Assembly (NCBI RefSeq): GCF_900088415.1 | Contig: NZ_FLLQ01000010.1 | Span: 62,001-126,000, forward strand | DNA length: 64,000 nucleotides | Reading direction: 5' to 3' | From: Vibrio mediterranei | GTDB taxonomy: Bacteria > Pseudomonadota > Gammaproteobacteria > Enterobacterales > Vibrionaceae | Part shown: positions 33,731 to 42,770 of the stretch, piece after piece | How the letters are laid out: each line of letters opens with the position of its first letter | Numbering within the stretch: the stretch's first letter is position 1 | Program-made: the position numbers and the translations under genes | The notes under the pieces: model-generated | Seen by the model: the letters and a program-made list of their open reading frames with translations, nothing else | Told to the model about the DNA's origin: nothing | Databases searched by the model: none

Positions 33731-33847
33731 CTTATAAAAACTCTGAGCGTCAGCGCTCGATTTGTGTTCTAATACCGCGCTGGCTTAGGGATGGCTAGCA
33801 TTACATTGCTGGAATATCCCTTAACAAAGTCTTTAGGAACTACATAA

Positions 33848-34102
33848 ATGTCTGAAAATAAAAAATTTACTATCCGTCTAACGGAAAAGCGTAACGGTTG
33901 GTCTGCAGAGATCATTCGTCAAGTAACGTCTCGTCGCACTGTTGTTTCAAAGCGTGAGATGGGTTTTGAGAGTCAAGAGTTGGCTCAAGCTTGGGCGGAT
34001 AAAGAGCTAGCTGGTTTCATTGAAAACCAAGCAAAGCGCAATGAGCGCAAAGCGGAAGCACGCGCTGCTAAAGCTGCTGCGGCTGTTGTAAGCGAAGAAT
34101 AA
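33848..34102 (+). CDS. DUF3622 family protein
   Basis: 84-residue small protein, MSENKKFTIRLTEKRNGWSA at the start, containing SRRTVVSKREMGFESQELAQ and a C-terminal Lys/Ala/Arg-rich helix (KRNERKAEARAAKAAAAVV). The family is widespread in Vibrio and relatives and has no known function. AGGAA lies 6-7 bases before the ATG. The alternating basic residues and charged helix look like a nucleic-acid- or ribosome-associated protein, but this is a guess. It stands alone between terminators. Confidence 0.8.
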   Translation: MSENKKFTIRLTEKRNGWSAEIIRQVTSRRTVVSKREMGFESQELAQAWADKELAGFIENQAKRNERKAEARAAKAAAAVVSEE

Positions 34103-34110
34103 GAATTTAT

Positions 34111-34141
34111 GTACCTAAGGTCGGTTTTAGGCCTTAGGTAC
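34111..34141. terminator. Hairpin between DUF3622 gene and TerB-like gene
   Basis: GTACCTAAGG and CCTTAGGTAC, 10-bp perfect arms around 11 bases, between convergent genes; T-richness is moderate on both sides. Confidence 0.6.
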
Positions 34142-34150
34142 CTTGTTACT

Positions 34151-34837
34151 TTATTGAGTGATTTGCGTATTCAGTTGCGCCACTAACCCCTCTTCTAAAC
34201 CTAACTGGTTCGCCAGTTCTTTCAAATACGCTTTTTCCATAAAGTTTTGTTCATCCGCGACCAATAGGCTCGCCAAATAGATTTCAGTACCATGCTCGGG
34301 AGAGACGGCTAGCTTAGCAATTTCGCTTGGATCGAGAGGTTTTGCCATTTCAGTTTGAACAAGTCGATGTACTGATGGGTCTGCATCTAATCCTGTCAGA
34401 GCTTGTTCAATCTTCGCCATTTCTTGCTCTTCAATATGACCATCTGCTTTAGCTGCGGCTATCATGGCTTTGAGTACTGACTCATCGTGCTGGTTAGTCT
34501 GAGTAAAATTGGCCGGTGTTGATGAATATGTAACTGTAGTAGCATCGGAGTTTCCTCCGTTATTATTGCTGTAGTCGTTGTAGAGTTTATAGGCTAGAGC
34601 TCCAAGCGCTGCTGCACCGCCAACACCTAGGGCTTTCTTACCCATTTTCTTTGTTTTCTTAGAGCCCATCAGCATGCCAAGAATACCACCGCCCACGGCT
34701 CCAGCTCCTAACGCCCCCAGAGTTTTTTTGTCACCAAGTGCGTTACTTAAACTGGATGAAGATTGGCTTGCTTTTTGAGTGGCCTGTTTTGCTATATCTG
34801 AGCTGAGAGCTTGATTAAGAAGTGCTTTCAAGTCCAT
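34151..34837 (-). CDS. TerB-like / DUF533 (YebE-type) membrane protein
   Basis: 228 residues. N-terminal amphipathic stretch MDLKALLNQALSSDIAKQ, then a glycine-rich hydrophobic region (GALGAGAVGGGILGMLMGSK, ALGVGGAAALGALAYKLY) likely to insert in the membrane, and a C-terminal helical TerB-like domain from ~130 (AMIAAAKADGHIEEQEMAKI). DUF533/YebE proteins are inner-membrane proteins of unknown function, in some species linked to envelope stress. Start at 34837 chosen because AGGAG lies seven bases upstream; the longer frame has no such site. Confidence 0.85.
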   Translation of the reverse strand: MDLKALLNQALSSDIAKQATQKASQSSSSLSNALGDKKTLGALGAGAVGGGILGMLMGSKKTKKMGKKALGVGGAAALGALAYKLYNDYSNNNGGNSDATTVTYSSTPANFTQTNQHDESVLKAMIAAAKADGHIEEQEMAKIEQALTGLDADPSVHRLVQTEMAKPLDPSEIAKLAVSPEHGTEIYLASLLVADEQNFMEKAYLKELANQLGLEEGLVAQLNTQITQ

Positions 34838-34905
34838 CTTGTTCTCCTGATACTTACCGATATAAGTCATAGTAAAAGAGGGAAGATGAACAGAATATGA
34901 AGGTA

Positions 34906-34932
34906 ATAAAAAAGGCCGCGTAAGCGGCCTTA
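34906..34932 (-). terminator. Terminator of proS
   Basis: AAGGCCGC-TTAC-GCGGCCTTTTTT on the minus strand, strong stem plus T-tract, 52 bases past the proS stop. Confidence 0.92.
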
Positions 34933-34984
34933 AAGATAAAATTTAGCTCGTCTGGCGTAGAGGGCCAGTCGCGATAACGCAGTA

Positions 34985-36700
34985 TTACGCTAGCTGCGAA
35001 GTAACGTGCGCTACGATTTGTTCCATGGCAACTGGAGTCTTATCACCAGTGCGACGGTTCTTATATTCGAAGTTACCTTCATCCATGCTACGGTCGCCAA
35101 TAACGATCGTATGAGGAATACCGATAAGTTCGATGTCAGAGAACATTACGCCTGGACGTTCTTTTCGGTCATCGAACAGAACTTCGATACCAGCAGCAGT
35201 TAGTTCAGCGTATAGCTTTTCAGCTGCTTCTTTAACGCGCTCAGATTTGTGCATGTTCATAGGAACTAGAGCTACTTGGAATGGAGCAATCGCATCTGGC
35301 CAAATAATGCCGTATTTGTCGTTGTTTTGCTCAATTGCAGAAGCAACTACACGAGAAACACCGATACCGTAGCAACCCATCTCTAGAATAGTATTCTTAC
35401 CATCTGGACCAAGTACACCACAGTTCATTTTCTCTGAGTAGTTTTTGCCAAGCTGGAAGATGTGACCAACTTCGATACCACGCTTAAGCTGGATAGTACC
35501 TTGACCACATGGGCTAGGGTCACCTTCAACAACATTACGTAGATCTTCAACTTTGCCTAACTCTACATCGCGGCCCCAGTTGATGCCAAAGTAGTGTTTG
35601 TCATCAATGTTTGCGCCCGCACCGAAGTCACTGATTACTGCAACAGAGCGGTCTACGATAAATGGCAGTTCAAGGCCAACTGGACCAAGAGAACCAGGAC
35701 CAGCGCCGATAGCAGCGCGAATCTCTTCTTCAGTCGCCATTTCTAGCGGTGAAGCGATTTCAGCCAGTTTCTCTGCTTTGATCTCGTTAAGCTCGTGGTC
35801 GCCACGAATGATCAATCCAACAAGTGGAGCATCGATCTCTTCAGAGGCTTTTACAAACAGTGTTTTGACGGTCTTTTCGATTGGTAGATCGAACTGTTCT
35901 ACAAGTTCTGCAATAGTTTTGGCATTTGGTGTATCAACCAATGTCATCTCTTGAGTCGGTGCTGCTAGATCCATTGCTGGCGCTACTGCTTCCGCTTTTT
36001 CGATGTTAGCTGCGTAGTCAGATTCAGAAGAGAAGGCGATGAGATCTTCACCGCTCTCTGCCAATACATGGAATTCATGTGAACCGTTACCACCGATAGC
36101 GCCAGTGTCTGCTAGTACTGGACGGTAATCTAGACCCATGCGATCGAAGGCTTTGCAGTACGCCTCGTGCATCGCTTGGTAAGATTTTTCTAGACCTTCT
36201 TTATCGATATCGAAGCTGTATGCATCCATCATCGAGAATTCACGTGCACGCATAACACCGAAACGAGGGCGACGCTCATCACGGAATTTAGTTTGAATCT
36301 GATATAGGTTCAGCGGAAGTTGCTTATAAGAGCTTACTTCGTTGCGAACAAGGCTAGTGATAACTTCTTCAGCCGTTGGGCTAAGAACAAACGGACGCGT
36401 GTGGCGATCAGTGAAGCGAAGTAGTTCCGCACCCATCTTTTCAGATCGGCCTGTTTCTTCCCATAGTTCAAACGGCTGCACTACGGGCATCAAAGTCTCA
36501 ACTGCACCTGCATTATCGATCTCTTGGCGAACGATGTTTTCGACTTTACGCAGAACACGTAGACCCGTAGGTAGCCAAGTGTATAAACCTGAAGCTAGTT
36601 TACGAATCATACCTGCACGCAGCATTAGCTGGTGACTTACAACTTCTGCGTCGTTTGGTGTCTCCTTCAGAGTAGAAAGAAGATAGTTACTGGTACGCAT
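34985..36700 (-). CDS. proS: Prolyl-tRNA synthetase, bacterial type with editing domain
   Basis: 571-residue class II synthetase. It begins MRTSNYLLSTLKETP and has the class II motif 1/2 region (RAGMIRKLASGLYTWLPTG, TKFRDERRPRFGVMRAREF), an inserted INS editing domain (~220-405, including GLIIRGDHELNEIKAEK) that removes mischarged alanine, motif 3 in GCYGIGVSRVVASAIEQ, and the C-terminal anticodon-binding domain (IEVLFDDRKERPGVMFSD). Length matches E. coli ProS (572). Followed by a strong terminator. Confidence 0.98.
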   Translation of the reverse strand: MRTSNYLLSTLKETPNDAEVVSHQLMLRAGMIRKLASGLYTWLPTGLRVLRKVENIVRQEIDNAGAVETLMPVVQPFELWEETGRSEKMGAELLRFTDRHTRPFVLSPTAEEVITSLVRNEVSSYKQLPLNLYQIQTKFRDERRPRFGVMRAREFSMMDAYSFDIDKEGLEKSYQAMHEAYCKAFDRMGLDYRPVLADTGAIGGNGSHEFHVLAESGEDLIAFSSESDYAANIEKAEAVAPAMDLAAPTQEMTLVDTPNAKTIAELVEQFDLPIEKTVKTLFVKASEEIDAPLVGLIIRGDHELNEIKAEKLAEIASPLEMATEEEIRAAIGAGPGSLGPVGLELPFIVDRSVAVISDFGAGANIDDKHYFGINWGRDVELGKVEDLRNVVEGDPSPCGQGTIQLKRGIEVGHIFQLGKNYSEKMNCGVLGPDGKNTILEMGCYGIGVSRVVASAIEQNNDKYGIIWPDAIAPFQVALVPMNMHKSERVKEAAEKLYAELTAAGIEVLFDDRKERPGVMFSDIELIGIPHTIVIGDRSMDEGNFEYKNRRTGDKTPVAMEQIVAHVTSQLA

Positions 36701-36790
36701 TTATGGGTATCCGTTCATTATGTTAATAGAGAATCTGGGCAGAAGACCCAAATCGAGTTAAGCCGCTTATGATATCAGCCAATTCGCTTT

Positions 36791-37489
36791 CTACAAAGAG
36801 TCAATGGAAGTTACCAATGCTAGTTGCGCGATTATTTTGAATTTTACGTTCCAATCGAAGAGTCTGACTCCGTATTCCTTATCATCAACCTTACTTTTTT
36901 TGTAAGCAGGTCGGGGATCTTGAGCGAGTACCTCTTTGATGACTTGCGTTTTATAGGCAACCTCCTTGTCCTTAGCAAGTACCTCTAATGCGATGTCTGA
37001 AAACGCGACTTCAATCGATTCAGGTTCAGATTCCGCATAGCCACCGATGGCATCAGGGATTGAGTCTGAATAAGGGATATAAGGTTTGATATCGACGATT
37101 GGGGTGCCATCTACAAGATCAACACTGCCCACATCAATAAAGACTAGGGAACCTTGCTGACGAATACCTTTCAGTTCAACTGAAGACATTCCGATACCAT
37201 TGGGACGAAATGTCGCGCGGCTGGCTAATACTCCGACTCGTTCATTGCCTCCTAATCGAGGTGGTCTCACTGTAGGTTTCCAGCCTGCGGCAAGGTTTTG
37301 GTCAAAGAGAAACAGCAACCAAAGGTGAGAAAATTGTTCAAGGCCGCGAACGGCTTCCAGACAATTGATGTCACCCTGTAATGCAATTGTTGCGGTGGCG
37401 CTCGAGACTAACCGAGGTTGTCTCGGTACAGCAAACTTCTCTTTGTAAGGAGAATGAATGATGCCAATTGGCTCCAATGAGTAAGTCAC
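36791..37489 (-). CDS. trmO: tRNA (N6-threonylcarbamoyladenosine37-N6)-methyltransferase
   Basis: 232-residue TsaA/TrmO protein; adds a methyl group from S-adenosylmethionine to t6A37 of tRNA-Thr. The N-terminal beta-barrel domain has IGIIHSPYKEKFAVPRQPRL, the central RATFRPNGIGMSSVEL motif and DGTPIVDIKPYIPYSDS, all diagnostic. The C-terminal ~80 residues form the second domain of the enterobacterial-type enzyme. It lies just upstream of proS in the same direction (90-base gap), as in E. coli, so both act on tRNA. Confidence 0.93.
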   Translation of the reverse strand: MTYSLEPIGIIHSPYKEKFAVPRQPRLVSSATATIALQGDINCLEAVRGLEQFSHLWLLFLFDQNLAAGWKPTVRPPRLGGNERVGVLASRATFRPNGIGMSSVELKGIRQQGSLVFIDVGSVDLVDGTPIVDIKPYIPYSDSIPDAIGGYAESEPESIEVAFSDIALEVLAKDKEVAYKTQVIKEVLAQDPRPAYKKSKVDDKEYGVRLFDWNVKFKIIAQLALVTSIDSL

Positions 37490-37837
37490 GAATTGAGTCC
37501 TAGTTCACATAAATCACAATCCATCATTTCAGAAGCTGAGTGTGTTTTCAATGATGATTTAGTTGAGCTTTTTTTAGCCCTAATCGGTTGTCGATATTAC
37601 TAAAAGGTAAATATGTCACGAGATTGTTATTTTTTGTTTTATATTTTTGTCATTATAAGTTGTTGTGTTTTTGCTAAATAACTGGATGTAAATTGCGCAA
37701 CATTTACAATTAGCAACATTTTCGGCTTTTAATGTTGAGCTCCCTCACGTACCCTGCGGCTGCTTTTTTACAAAGTTGTCAGGAATCGACCATGGCTTTG
37801 TAAAGAATGCTAGGACAAATAAAAAAGGAGGGGACAG
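37490..37837. other. AT-rich divergent promoter region
   Basis: 348 bases between trmO (minus) and the second AbgT gene (plus). Very AT-rich at 37600-37700, with several T-runs. No reading frame with a ribosome site; no clear promoter pair. AAAAAGGAGGGG precedes the AbgT start at 37838 and is an unusually strong Shine-Dalgarno sequence. Confidence 0.4.
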
Positions 37838-39424
37838 ATGAGTTCATCTGCCACAATGAAACACAACAAGCCAAAAAAGCCTCTATTTACCCGTTTTCTT
37901 GACGCGGTAGAGTACTTGGGGAATCTATTACCCCACCCAATCACACTGTTTGCTATTTTCTGTGTTGCTATCTTAGTTATGTCAGGCATTGCCGGCTACT
38001 TTGACGTAGCGGTTGCCGATCCGCGCCCTGAAGGCGCTGCTGGTCGTGCAGCAGACGGTATGATTAAAGTAGTGAGCTTATTGAACGCAGAAGGCTTACA
38101 GCTAATCGTGACAAACTTAGTGAAAAACTTCACAGGTTTTGCGCCATTAGGAACCGTTCTTGTCGCTATGCTGGGTGTGGCAATTGCTGAACACTCTGGC
38201 ATGCTATCTGCCGCAATGCGTGGTCTTGTTATGGGTGCGTCTCAGCGCATGGTAACAGTAACCGTTGTATTTGCAGGTATTATTTCTAACACTGCTTCAG
38301 AGCTTGGTTACGTCGTACTTATTCCATTGGCAGCGATGCTGTTCCACTCTCTAGGACGTCACCCTCTAGCAGGTCTTGCAGCAGCGTTTGCTGGTGTATC
38401 TGGTGGTTATTCAGCAAACCTATTAATTGGTACTGTGGACCCACTACTATCAGGTATTACTGAAACTGCCGCTCAAATGATCGATCCAAACTATACCGTT
38501 GGCCCTGAGGTTAACTGGTACTTTATGTTTGTGTCGACCTTCTTCATTGCGATTACAGGTGCCTTTGTTACCGAAAAAATCGTTGAGCCTAAACTGGGTA
38601 AATACAATGAAGAAGAAGCAGCAGAAGATCTTTCTAATGACAGCATGGGTTCACTGACTGCAGTAGAAAAGAAAGGCCTGAAAATGGCAGGTATTGCAGT
38701 ACTGGTTGTAAGTGCAATCATTGCATCAACTGTTGTTCCTGAAAATGGCGTGCTTCGTACTGCTGATGGTCAGGTTGCAGGTTCTCCGTTCTTGAAGAGT
38801 ATCGTAGCATTCATCTTTGTCTTCTTCGCGATTCCGGGCTTTGTCTACGGTAAAGTGACTGGCTCTATGAAGAATGACCGTGACGTGATCGATGCGATGT
38901 CGAAGTCTATGTCTTCGATGGGTATGTACATTGTATTGGTGTTCTTTGCTGCGCAATTTGTTGCTTTCTTTAAGTGGACAAACTTTGGTCAGGTATTTGC
39001 TGTAGCGGGTGCTGACTTCCTACAGACTATCGGTCTAACAGGTCCTGCTCTGTTTTTTGCATTTATCCTAATGTGTGGCTTTATCAACCTAATGATTGGT
39101 TCAGCGTCTGCACAGTGGGCAGTAACAGCACCTATCTTTGTTCCAATGCTTATGTTGGTTGGTTATGCTCCTGAAACCATTCAGGCGGCATACCGTATTG
39201 GTGATTCAACTACCAACATCATCACACCTATGATGAGCTACTTTGGACTGATTCTGGCAGTGGCAACACGCTATATGAAGAATCTAGGTATTGGTACGCT
39301 AATCGCAACTATGTTGCCGTACTCTATCTGTTTCTTGGTAGGTTGGAGTTTACTGTTCTACATTTGGGTATTCTTACTAGGTCTACCAGTAGGTCCAGGC
39401 GCAGCAACGTTCTATACGCCTTAA
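37838..39424 (+). CDS. AbgT family transporter, full length
   Basis: 528-residue inner-membrane protein. AbgT proteins import p-aminobenzoyl-glutamate or export sulfonamides with a cation gradient. Family blocks: FTGFAPLGTVLVAMLGVAIA (~100-118), SNTASELGYVVLIPLAAML, GRHPLAGLAAAFAGVSGGYS, GSASAQWAVTAPIFVPML and YRIGDSTTNIITPMMSYFG (~455-473), the last holding substrate-binding Arg and Asp. A cytosolic loop (EEEAAEDLSNDS) lies mid-protein. Compared with the shorter paralogue at 22330-23703 it retains the segment missing there. Substrate not determinable. Strong GGAGG upstream. Confidence 0.92.
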   Translation: MSSSATMKHNKPKKPLFTRFLDAVEYLGNLLPHPITLFAIFCVAILVMSGIAGYFDVAVADPRPEGAAGRAADGMIKVVSLLNAEGLQLIVTNLVKNFTGFAPLGTVLVAMLGVAIAEHSGMLSAAMRGLVMGASQRMVTVTVVFAGIISNTASELGYVVLIPLAAMLFHSLGRHPLAGLAAAFAGVSGGYSANLLIGTVDPLLSGITETAAQMIDPNYTVGPEVNWYFMFVSTFFIAITGAFVTEKIVEPKLGKYNEEEAAEDLSNDSMGSLTAVEKKGLKMAGIAVLVVSAIIASTVVPENGVLRTADGQVAGSPFLKSIVAFIFVFFAIPGFVYGKVTGSMKNDRDVIDAMSKSMSSMGMYIVLVFFAAQFVAFFKWTNFGQVFAVAGADFLQTIGLTGPALFFAFILMCGFINLMIGSASAQWAVTAPIFVPMLMLVGYAPETIQAAYRIGDSTTNIITPMMSYFGLILAVATRYMKNLGIGTLIATMLPYSICFLVGWSLLFYIWVFLLGLPVGPGAATFYTP

Positions 39425-39437
39425 TAGATACGCCTAT

Positions 39438-39469
39438 AAAAAATGCTCCCTTAGGGGAGCATTTTTTTT
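39438..39469. terminator. Bidirectional terminator after second AbgT gene
   Basis: AAAAATGCTCCC-TTAG-GGGAGCATTTTTTTT, strong stem with A- and T-tracts, between convergent genes. Confidence 0.93.
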
Positions 39470-39471
39470 GA

Positions 39472-39855
39472 TTACTTTAACTTTTCTAAATCCGCTTCAA
39501 TCTCGGCAATTTTGCTAGAAACGACTTTTTCTAAGTGGCGAAGATCGGTGAGGATTTTCTGCTTAACATCGACTTCGGCGACTTCTACAGGTTTGGTTAG
39601 TTTATTTAATTCATCAATAACCAGCGTGAGATTGCGGTTAATTTCGGTGACTTCTTTGTAATTGCCACTGCTGCTATTAACGCGAACATTCTTTACTTGT
39701 CTTGGATACTTAAACTTAACGCTTTTGGCGAAGAGCTCGCCCTTTTGCTTATGAAAGTATATCTTCAACACATCCTTGTGCGCTTCTTGTCGTAGTGAGT
39801 AACGCTCAATTTGTTTAGGATCGTGAATGCCTAAACCTGTGAGGTTTGGATACAT
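39472..39855 (-). CDS. UPF0325 / DUF3461 family protein (YaeH-like)
   Basis: 127-residue conserved protein of unknown function. It starts MYPNLTGLGIHDPKQIERYS and contains LRQEAHKDVLKIYFHKQKGE, LFAKSVKFKYPRQVKN and a C-terminal coiled coil ILTDLRHLEKVVSSKIAEIE, all close to E. coli YaeH. In E. coli yaeH stands near dapD-glnD-map; here it is next to glnD with dapD absent from between them, so the neighbourhood is partly kept. Soluble, no signal peptide or membrane segment. Confidence 0.9.
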   Translation of the reverse strand: MYPNLTGLGIHDPKQIERYSLRQEAHKDVLKIYFHKQKGELFAKSVKFKYPRQVKNVRVNSSSGNYKEVTEINRNLTLVIDELNKLTKPVEVAEVDVKQKILTDLRHLEKVVSSKIAEIEADLEKLK

Positions 39856-39987
39856 AAGTTACCTCTTATTGCAGTGTGTTTCTCTACAACTGTAGCAGGC
39901 AATTAATGTGGTAGATAGCTGATAATTAGACAAATAAGAGAGAAATGTGGACGAGATCGCTTAAATGATGCGCAATTTTAATTTAGG

Positions 39988-40015
39988 TGACTGGCCACGA
40001 CGGTATGGCCAGTCA
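39988..40015 (-). terminator. Hairpin downstream of glnD
   Basis: TGACTGGCCA and TGGCCAGTCA, perfect 10-bp arms with an 8-base loop, 20 bases past the glnD stop. The following tail is not T-rich, so termination is only probable. Confidence 0.55.
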
Positions 40016-40035
40016 TTATTACTGATAACTATTTA

Positions 40036-42660
40036 TTAACTAGCAATTTGTTCTGAAATTGTGTCATGCAGTTTTTGTTTTAGCTGGCTCTGTTCCTCTT
40101 CAGACAGTCTGCCACCCGTTGCGCTTGTTAAGATAAATAAGTCTTCTGCACGTTCGCCAATTGTAGTGATTTTCGCCGCATGTAGATTAACGCCAAGCTG
40201 GGCAAACGTCGCTCCCACTTTTGCTAGTAAGCCTGGGGCATCTAAAGCGACCAGTTCCATCAGCGTGCGCTTTTTCCCCTTAGTGGGTAAAAAGTCGACC
40301 TGAGTTTTTACATTGAAATGCTTTAGGTTTCTTGGTGCGCGACGCGTTTTCACGCGGGTAGGGCGTCCATCCTCCAAGACATGAACCAAATGTTTGATCA
40401 CCGCAGAGTGTCGCTCTACATCAATGGCATTACCATGTTGATCAAGCACCATAAAGGTATCAAGGACGAAACCATCCTTACTGGTCATGATCTGCGCGTC
40501 ATGCACGTTAAAATTACGGCGATCGAGTTCTGCAACCACTGTGGCAAACAATGCAGGCTGATCTTGGCAATATACAAAGACTTCAGTGCCGCCACGTGTC
40601 GCATTCTTACTCATCAGCACTAGTGGCTTAGTAGGATCATCGGCATTAAGGATGTGTTCACTGTGCCAGGCAATCTGCTTGTGAGTGTGTCTTAGGAAAT
40701 AGTCAGCCTTGAATCGTTGCCAAAGTACTTCGATCTCTCGAGCGTTAAAGCCTTGCTTACGTAGAAGCGCTGAAGAGAGTTGTTGATTGTGTCGAATACG
40801 GTCACGAACATCGACGGGATTCTCTAGGCCTCTTCTGAGTGCTCGCTGTGTGGAGTAGAAGAGCTCAGCTAGCAAGGTTCGCTTCCAACTGTTCCATAGT
40901 TCTGGGTTCGTGGCACAGATATCGGCAACAGTGAGGCAGACTAGATACTCAAGGTATTCTTCATCGCGAACTTTTTTAGCAAATTCGATAATCACATCTG
41001 GGTCGTAAATATCACGACGTTGAGCGGTAACCGACATTAATAGGTGATTTTGAACTAACCAAGAGACCAGTTTGGCTTCCGGTTTAGACAAGCCGTGTTC
41101 CATACAGAAATCATACGCTTCGACAGCGCCGATCTCTGAGTGATCGCCCCCTCGACCTTTACCGATGTCATGAAAAATGGCAGCGAGGATAAGCAGTTCT
41201 TTTTTCTGCATACGAGGATAGACCTCGCAGCAAATGGGGTGCTTGGAGTAGTTTTCCTCGATGCTAAAGGTGTGGATATGATTCAGCAGGCGGACACTGT
41301 GTTCGTCAACGGTGTAGACATGAAACAGGTCAAATTGCATTTGTCCGACGATCTGACTCCACTGGGGCAGGTAGGCCGATAAAACCCCTAGCTTGTGCAT
41401 CAAGCGAAACGCTCGGTGCAGCGCGTTCGGGTGGCGAACCAGATCCATAAACTTCTCTCTTGCTGCCGGAATGGTGTGCAAAAACTTGTTTAATCGACGT
41501 CGAGCAGTACGTAATTGACGCAATGTTGCTGGGCTGACGCCTTCAATACTCGAGTCATTAGCGATATGAATAAACATATCTAAGATGGTTTCTGGCCTAG
41601 CTTGAAACAGCGCAGGCTTTCTTGCTTCTATGAGTTTGCCCCTGCGCTGGAAATCATCGTTAATGACGATAGCGTCTTGAATCTTACCTTTATTGACGAT
41701 GGCTTGATCAAACAGTTTCAACAACATCTTATTCAGTTCAGCGACACGTCGTAGTGTTCGATAGAACTCTTTCATCATCATCTCGACCGCTACGTTGCCT
41801 TCACCAACAAAGCCTAAGTTCTCGGCCACTTGAGCTTGATGAGCGAAGGTTAGCCGGTTGTCGTAGCGTCGTAGTTCGATGTGTAGTGCAAAGCGCACGC
41901 GCCAGAGAAAGTTCTGGCACTCGACGAGTTCTCGGTATTCTGCATCGGTGAGGAAACCAAATCGGCTCATCTCGTACAAGGAAGTAGCCCCAAAGTGGCT
42001 GCGCGCTACCCAACTTAGAGTATGGATATCACGCAATCCGCCCGGGGTGGATTTAATATCGGGTTCTAGATTGTAGGTGGTGTCGTGGTACTTGGCGTGA
42101 CGAGTGCGTTGTTCTTCGATTTTTGCGTGATAAAAGGTTTCTGAGGGCCAAAATTCTTCGGAATCTATCTGGCTCTTAAGTAAGGAAAAGGTGTCTTCGC
42201 TGCCACATAGCAAACGCGCCTCTTGAAGATTCGTCGCAACGGTTAAGTCCGACTGGCCGATTTCAAGGCATTCTTGAACGGTTCTTACCGCGTGGCCGAC
42301 TTCTAATCTCAGATCCCAAAGTAGGGTAATGAATTCACTGATGGTGCTTTCAAGGTTCGCTGGAAGCTTTTTGCGCGAGACCACCAGAATATCGATATCC
42401 GATAGCGGGTGCAGCTCGCCGCGACCATATCCACCTACAGCCACTAACGCTAGGCTGGTTTGGTTAGCTAGACCAGTGAACTGCCATAACCGGTTAAGTA
42501 GCTGGTCAATGTAATCTGAACGACCTAGGACCAAATCGGTAATAGGGTGGTGATTTAAGAACTCTTGTTTCTGATGTTCAGAAAAGGTTTCTAATTGTGA
42601 CTTTAACTCGCTGATCGTGAGTTGTTCGTCGCTTAGTGTGGTTGGGCTCTGAAAAGTCAT
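40036..42660 (-). CDS. glnD: Bifunctional uridylyltransferase / uridylyl-removing enzyme
   Basis: 874-residue nitrogen sensor that uridylylates PII at low glutamine and removes UMP at high glutamine. Nucleotidyltransferase domain with GGYGRGELHPLSDIDIL near residues 76-92, HD hydrolase domain with LAAIFHDIGKGRGGDHSEIG near residue ~500, and two C-terminal ACT domains (FVYCQDQPALFATVVAEL and MELVALDAPGLLAKVGATF) that bind glutamine. The ATG at 42660 is preferred over a TTG seven codons upstream. It lies downstream of map, both on the minus strand. Confidence 0.97.
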   Translation of the reverse strand: MTFQSPTTLSDEQLTISELKSQLETFSEHQKQEFLNHHPITDLVLGRSDYIDQLLNRLWQFTGLANQTSLALVAVGGYGRGELHPLSDIDILVVSRKKLPANLESTISEFITLLWDLRLEVGHAVRTVQECLEIGQSDLTVATNLQEARLLCGSEDTFSLLKSQIDSEEFWPSETFYHAKIEEQRTRHAKYHDTTYNLEPDIKSTPGGLRDIHTLSWVARSHFGATSLYEMSRFGFLTDAEYRELVECQNFLWRVRFALHIELRRYDNRLTFAHQAQVAENLGFVGEGNVAVEMMMKEFYRTLRRVAELNKMLLKLFDQAIVNKGKIQDAIVINDDFQRRGKLIEARKPALFQARPETILDMFIHIANDSSIEGVSPATLRQLRTARRRLNKFLHTIPAAREKFMDLVRHPNALHRAFRLMHKLGVLSAYLPQWSQIVGQMQFDLFHVYTVDEHSVRLLNHIHTFSIEENYSKHPICCEVYPRMQKKELLILAAIFHDIGKGRGGDHSEIGAVEAYDFCMEHGLSKPEAKLVSWLVQNHLLMSVTAQRRDIYDPDVIIEFAKKVRDEEYLEYLVCLTVADICATNPELWNSWKRTLLAELFYSTQRALRRGLENPVDVRDRIRHNQQLSSALLRKQGFNAREIEVLWQRFKADYFLRHTHKQIAWHSEHILNADDPTKPLVLMSKNATRGGTEVFVYCQDQPALFATVVAELDRRNFNVHDAQIMTSKDGFVLDTFMVLDQHGNAIDVERHSAVIKHLVHVLEDGRPTRVKTRRAPRNLKHFNVKTQVDFLPTKGKKRTLMELVALDAPGLLAKVGATFAQLGVNLHAAKITTIGERAEDLFILTSATGGRLSEEEQSQLKQKLHDTISEQIAS

Positions 42661-42720
42661 GAGTGCGATCCGTGCAAGCAAAAAAGTTTCTAACTACGGT
42701 TATACCAAAATGATTCAGAT

Positions 42721-42750
42721 AAAAAAATATCCCCAGTGTTTGGGGATATT
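42721..42750 (-). terminator. Terminator of map
   Basis: On the minus strand AATATCCCCA-AACAC-TGGGGATATT is followed by TTTTT. It separates map from glnD. Confidence 0.88.
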
Positions 42751-42770
42751 GTTGAATCGAAGCGAAATGG

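Noticed and set aside
37600..37700. AT-rich block considered as a small RNA or horizontally acquired stretch
   Set aside because: No hairpin with T-tract or promoter pair is visible, and flanking genes look native; AT-rich divergent promoter region is the simpler reading.
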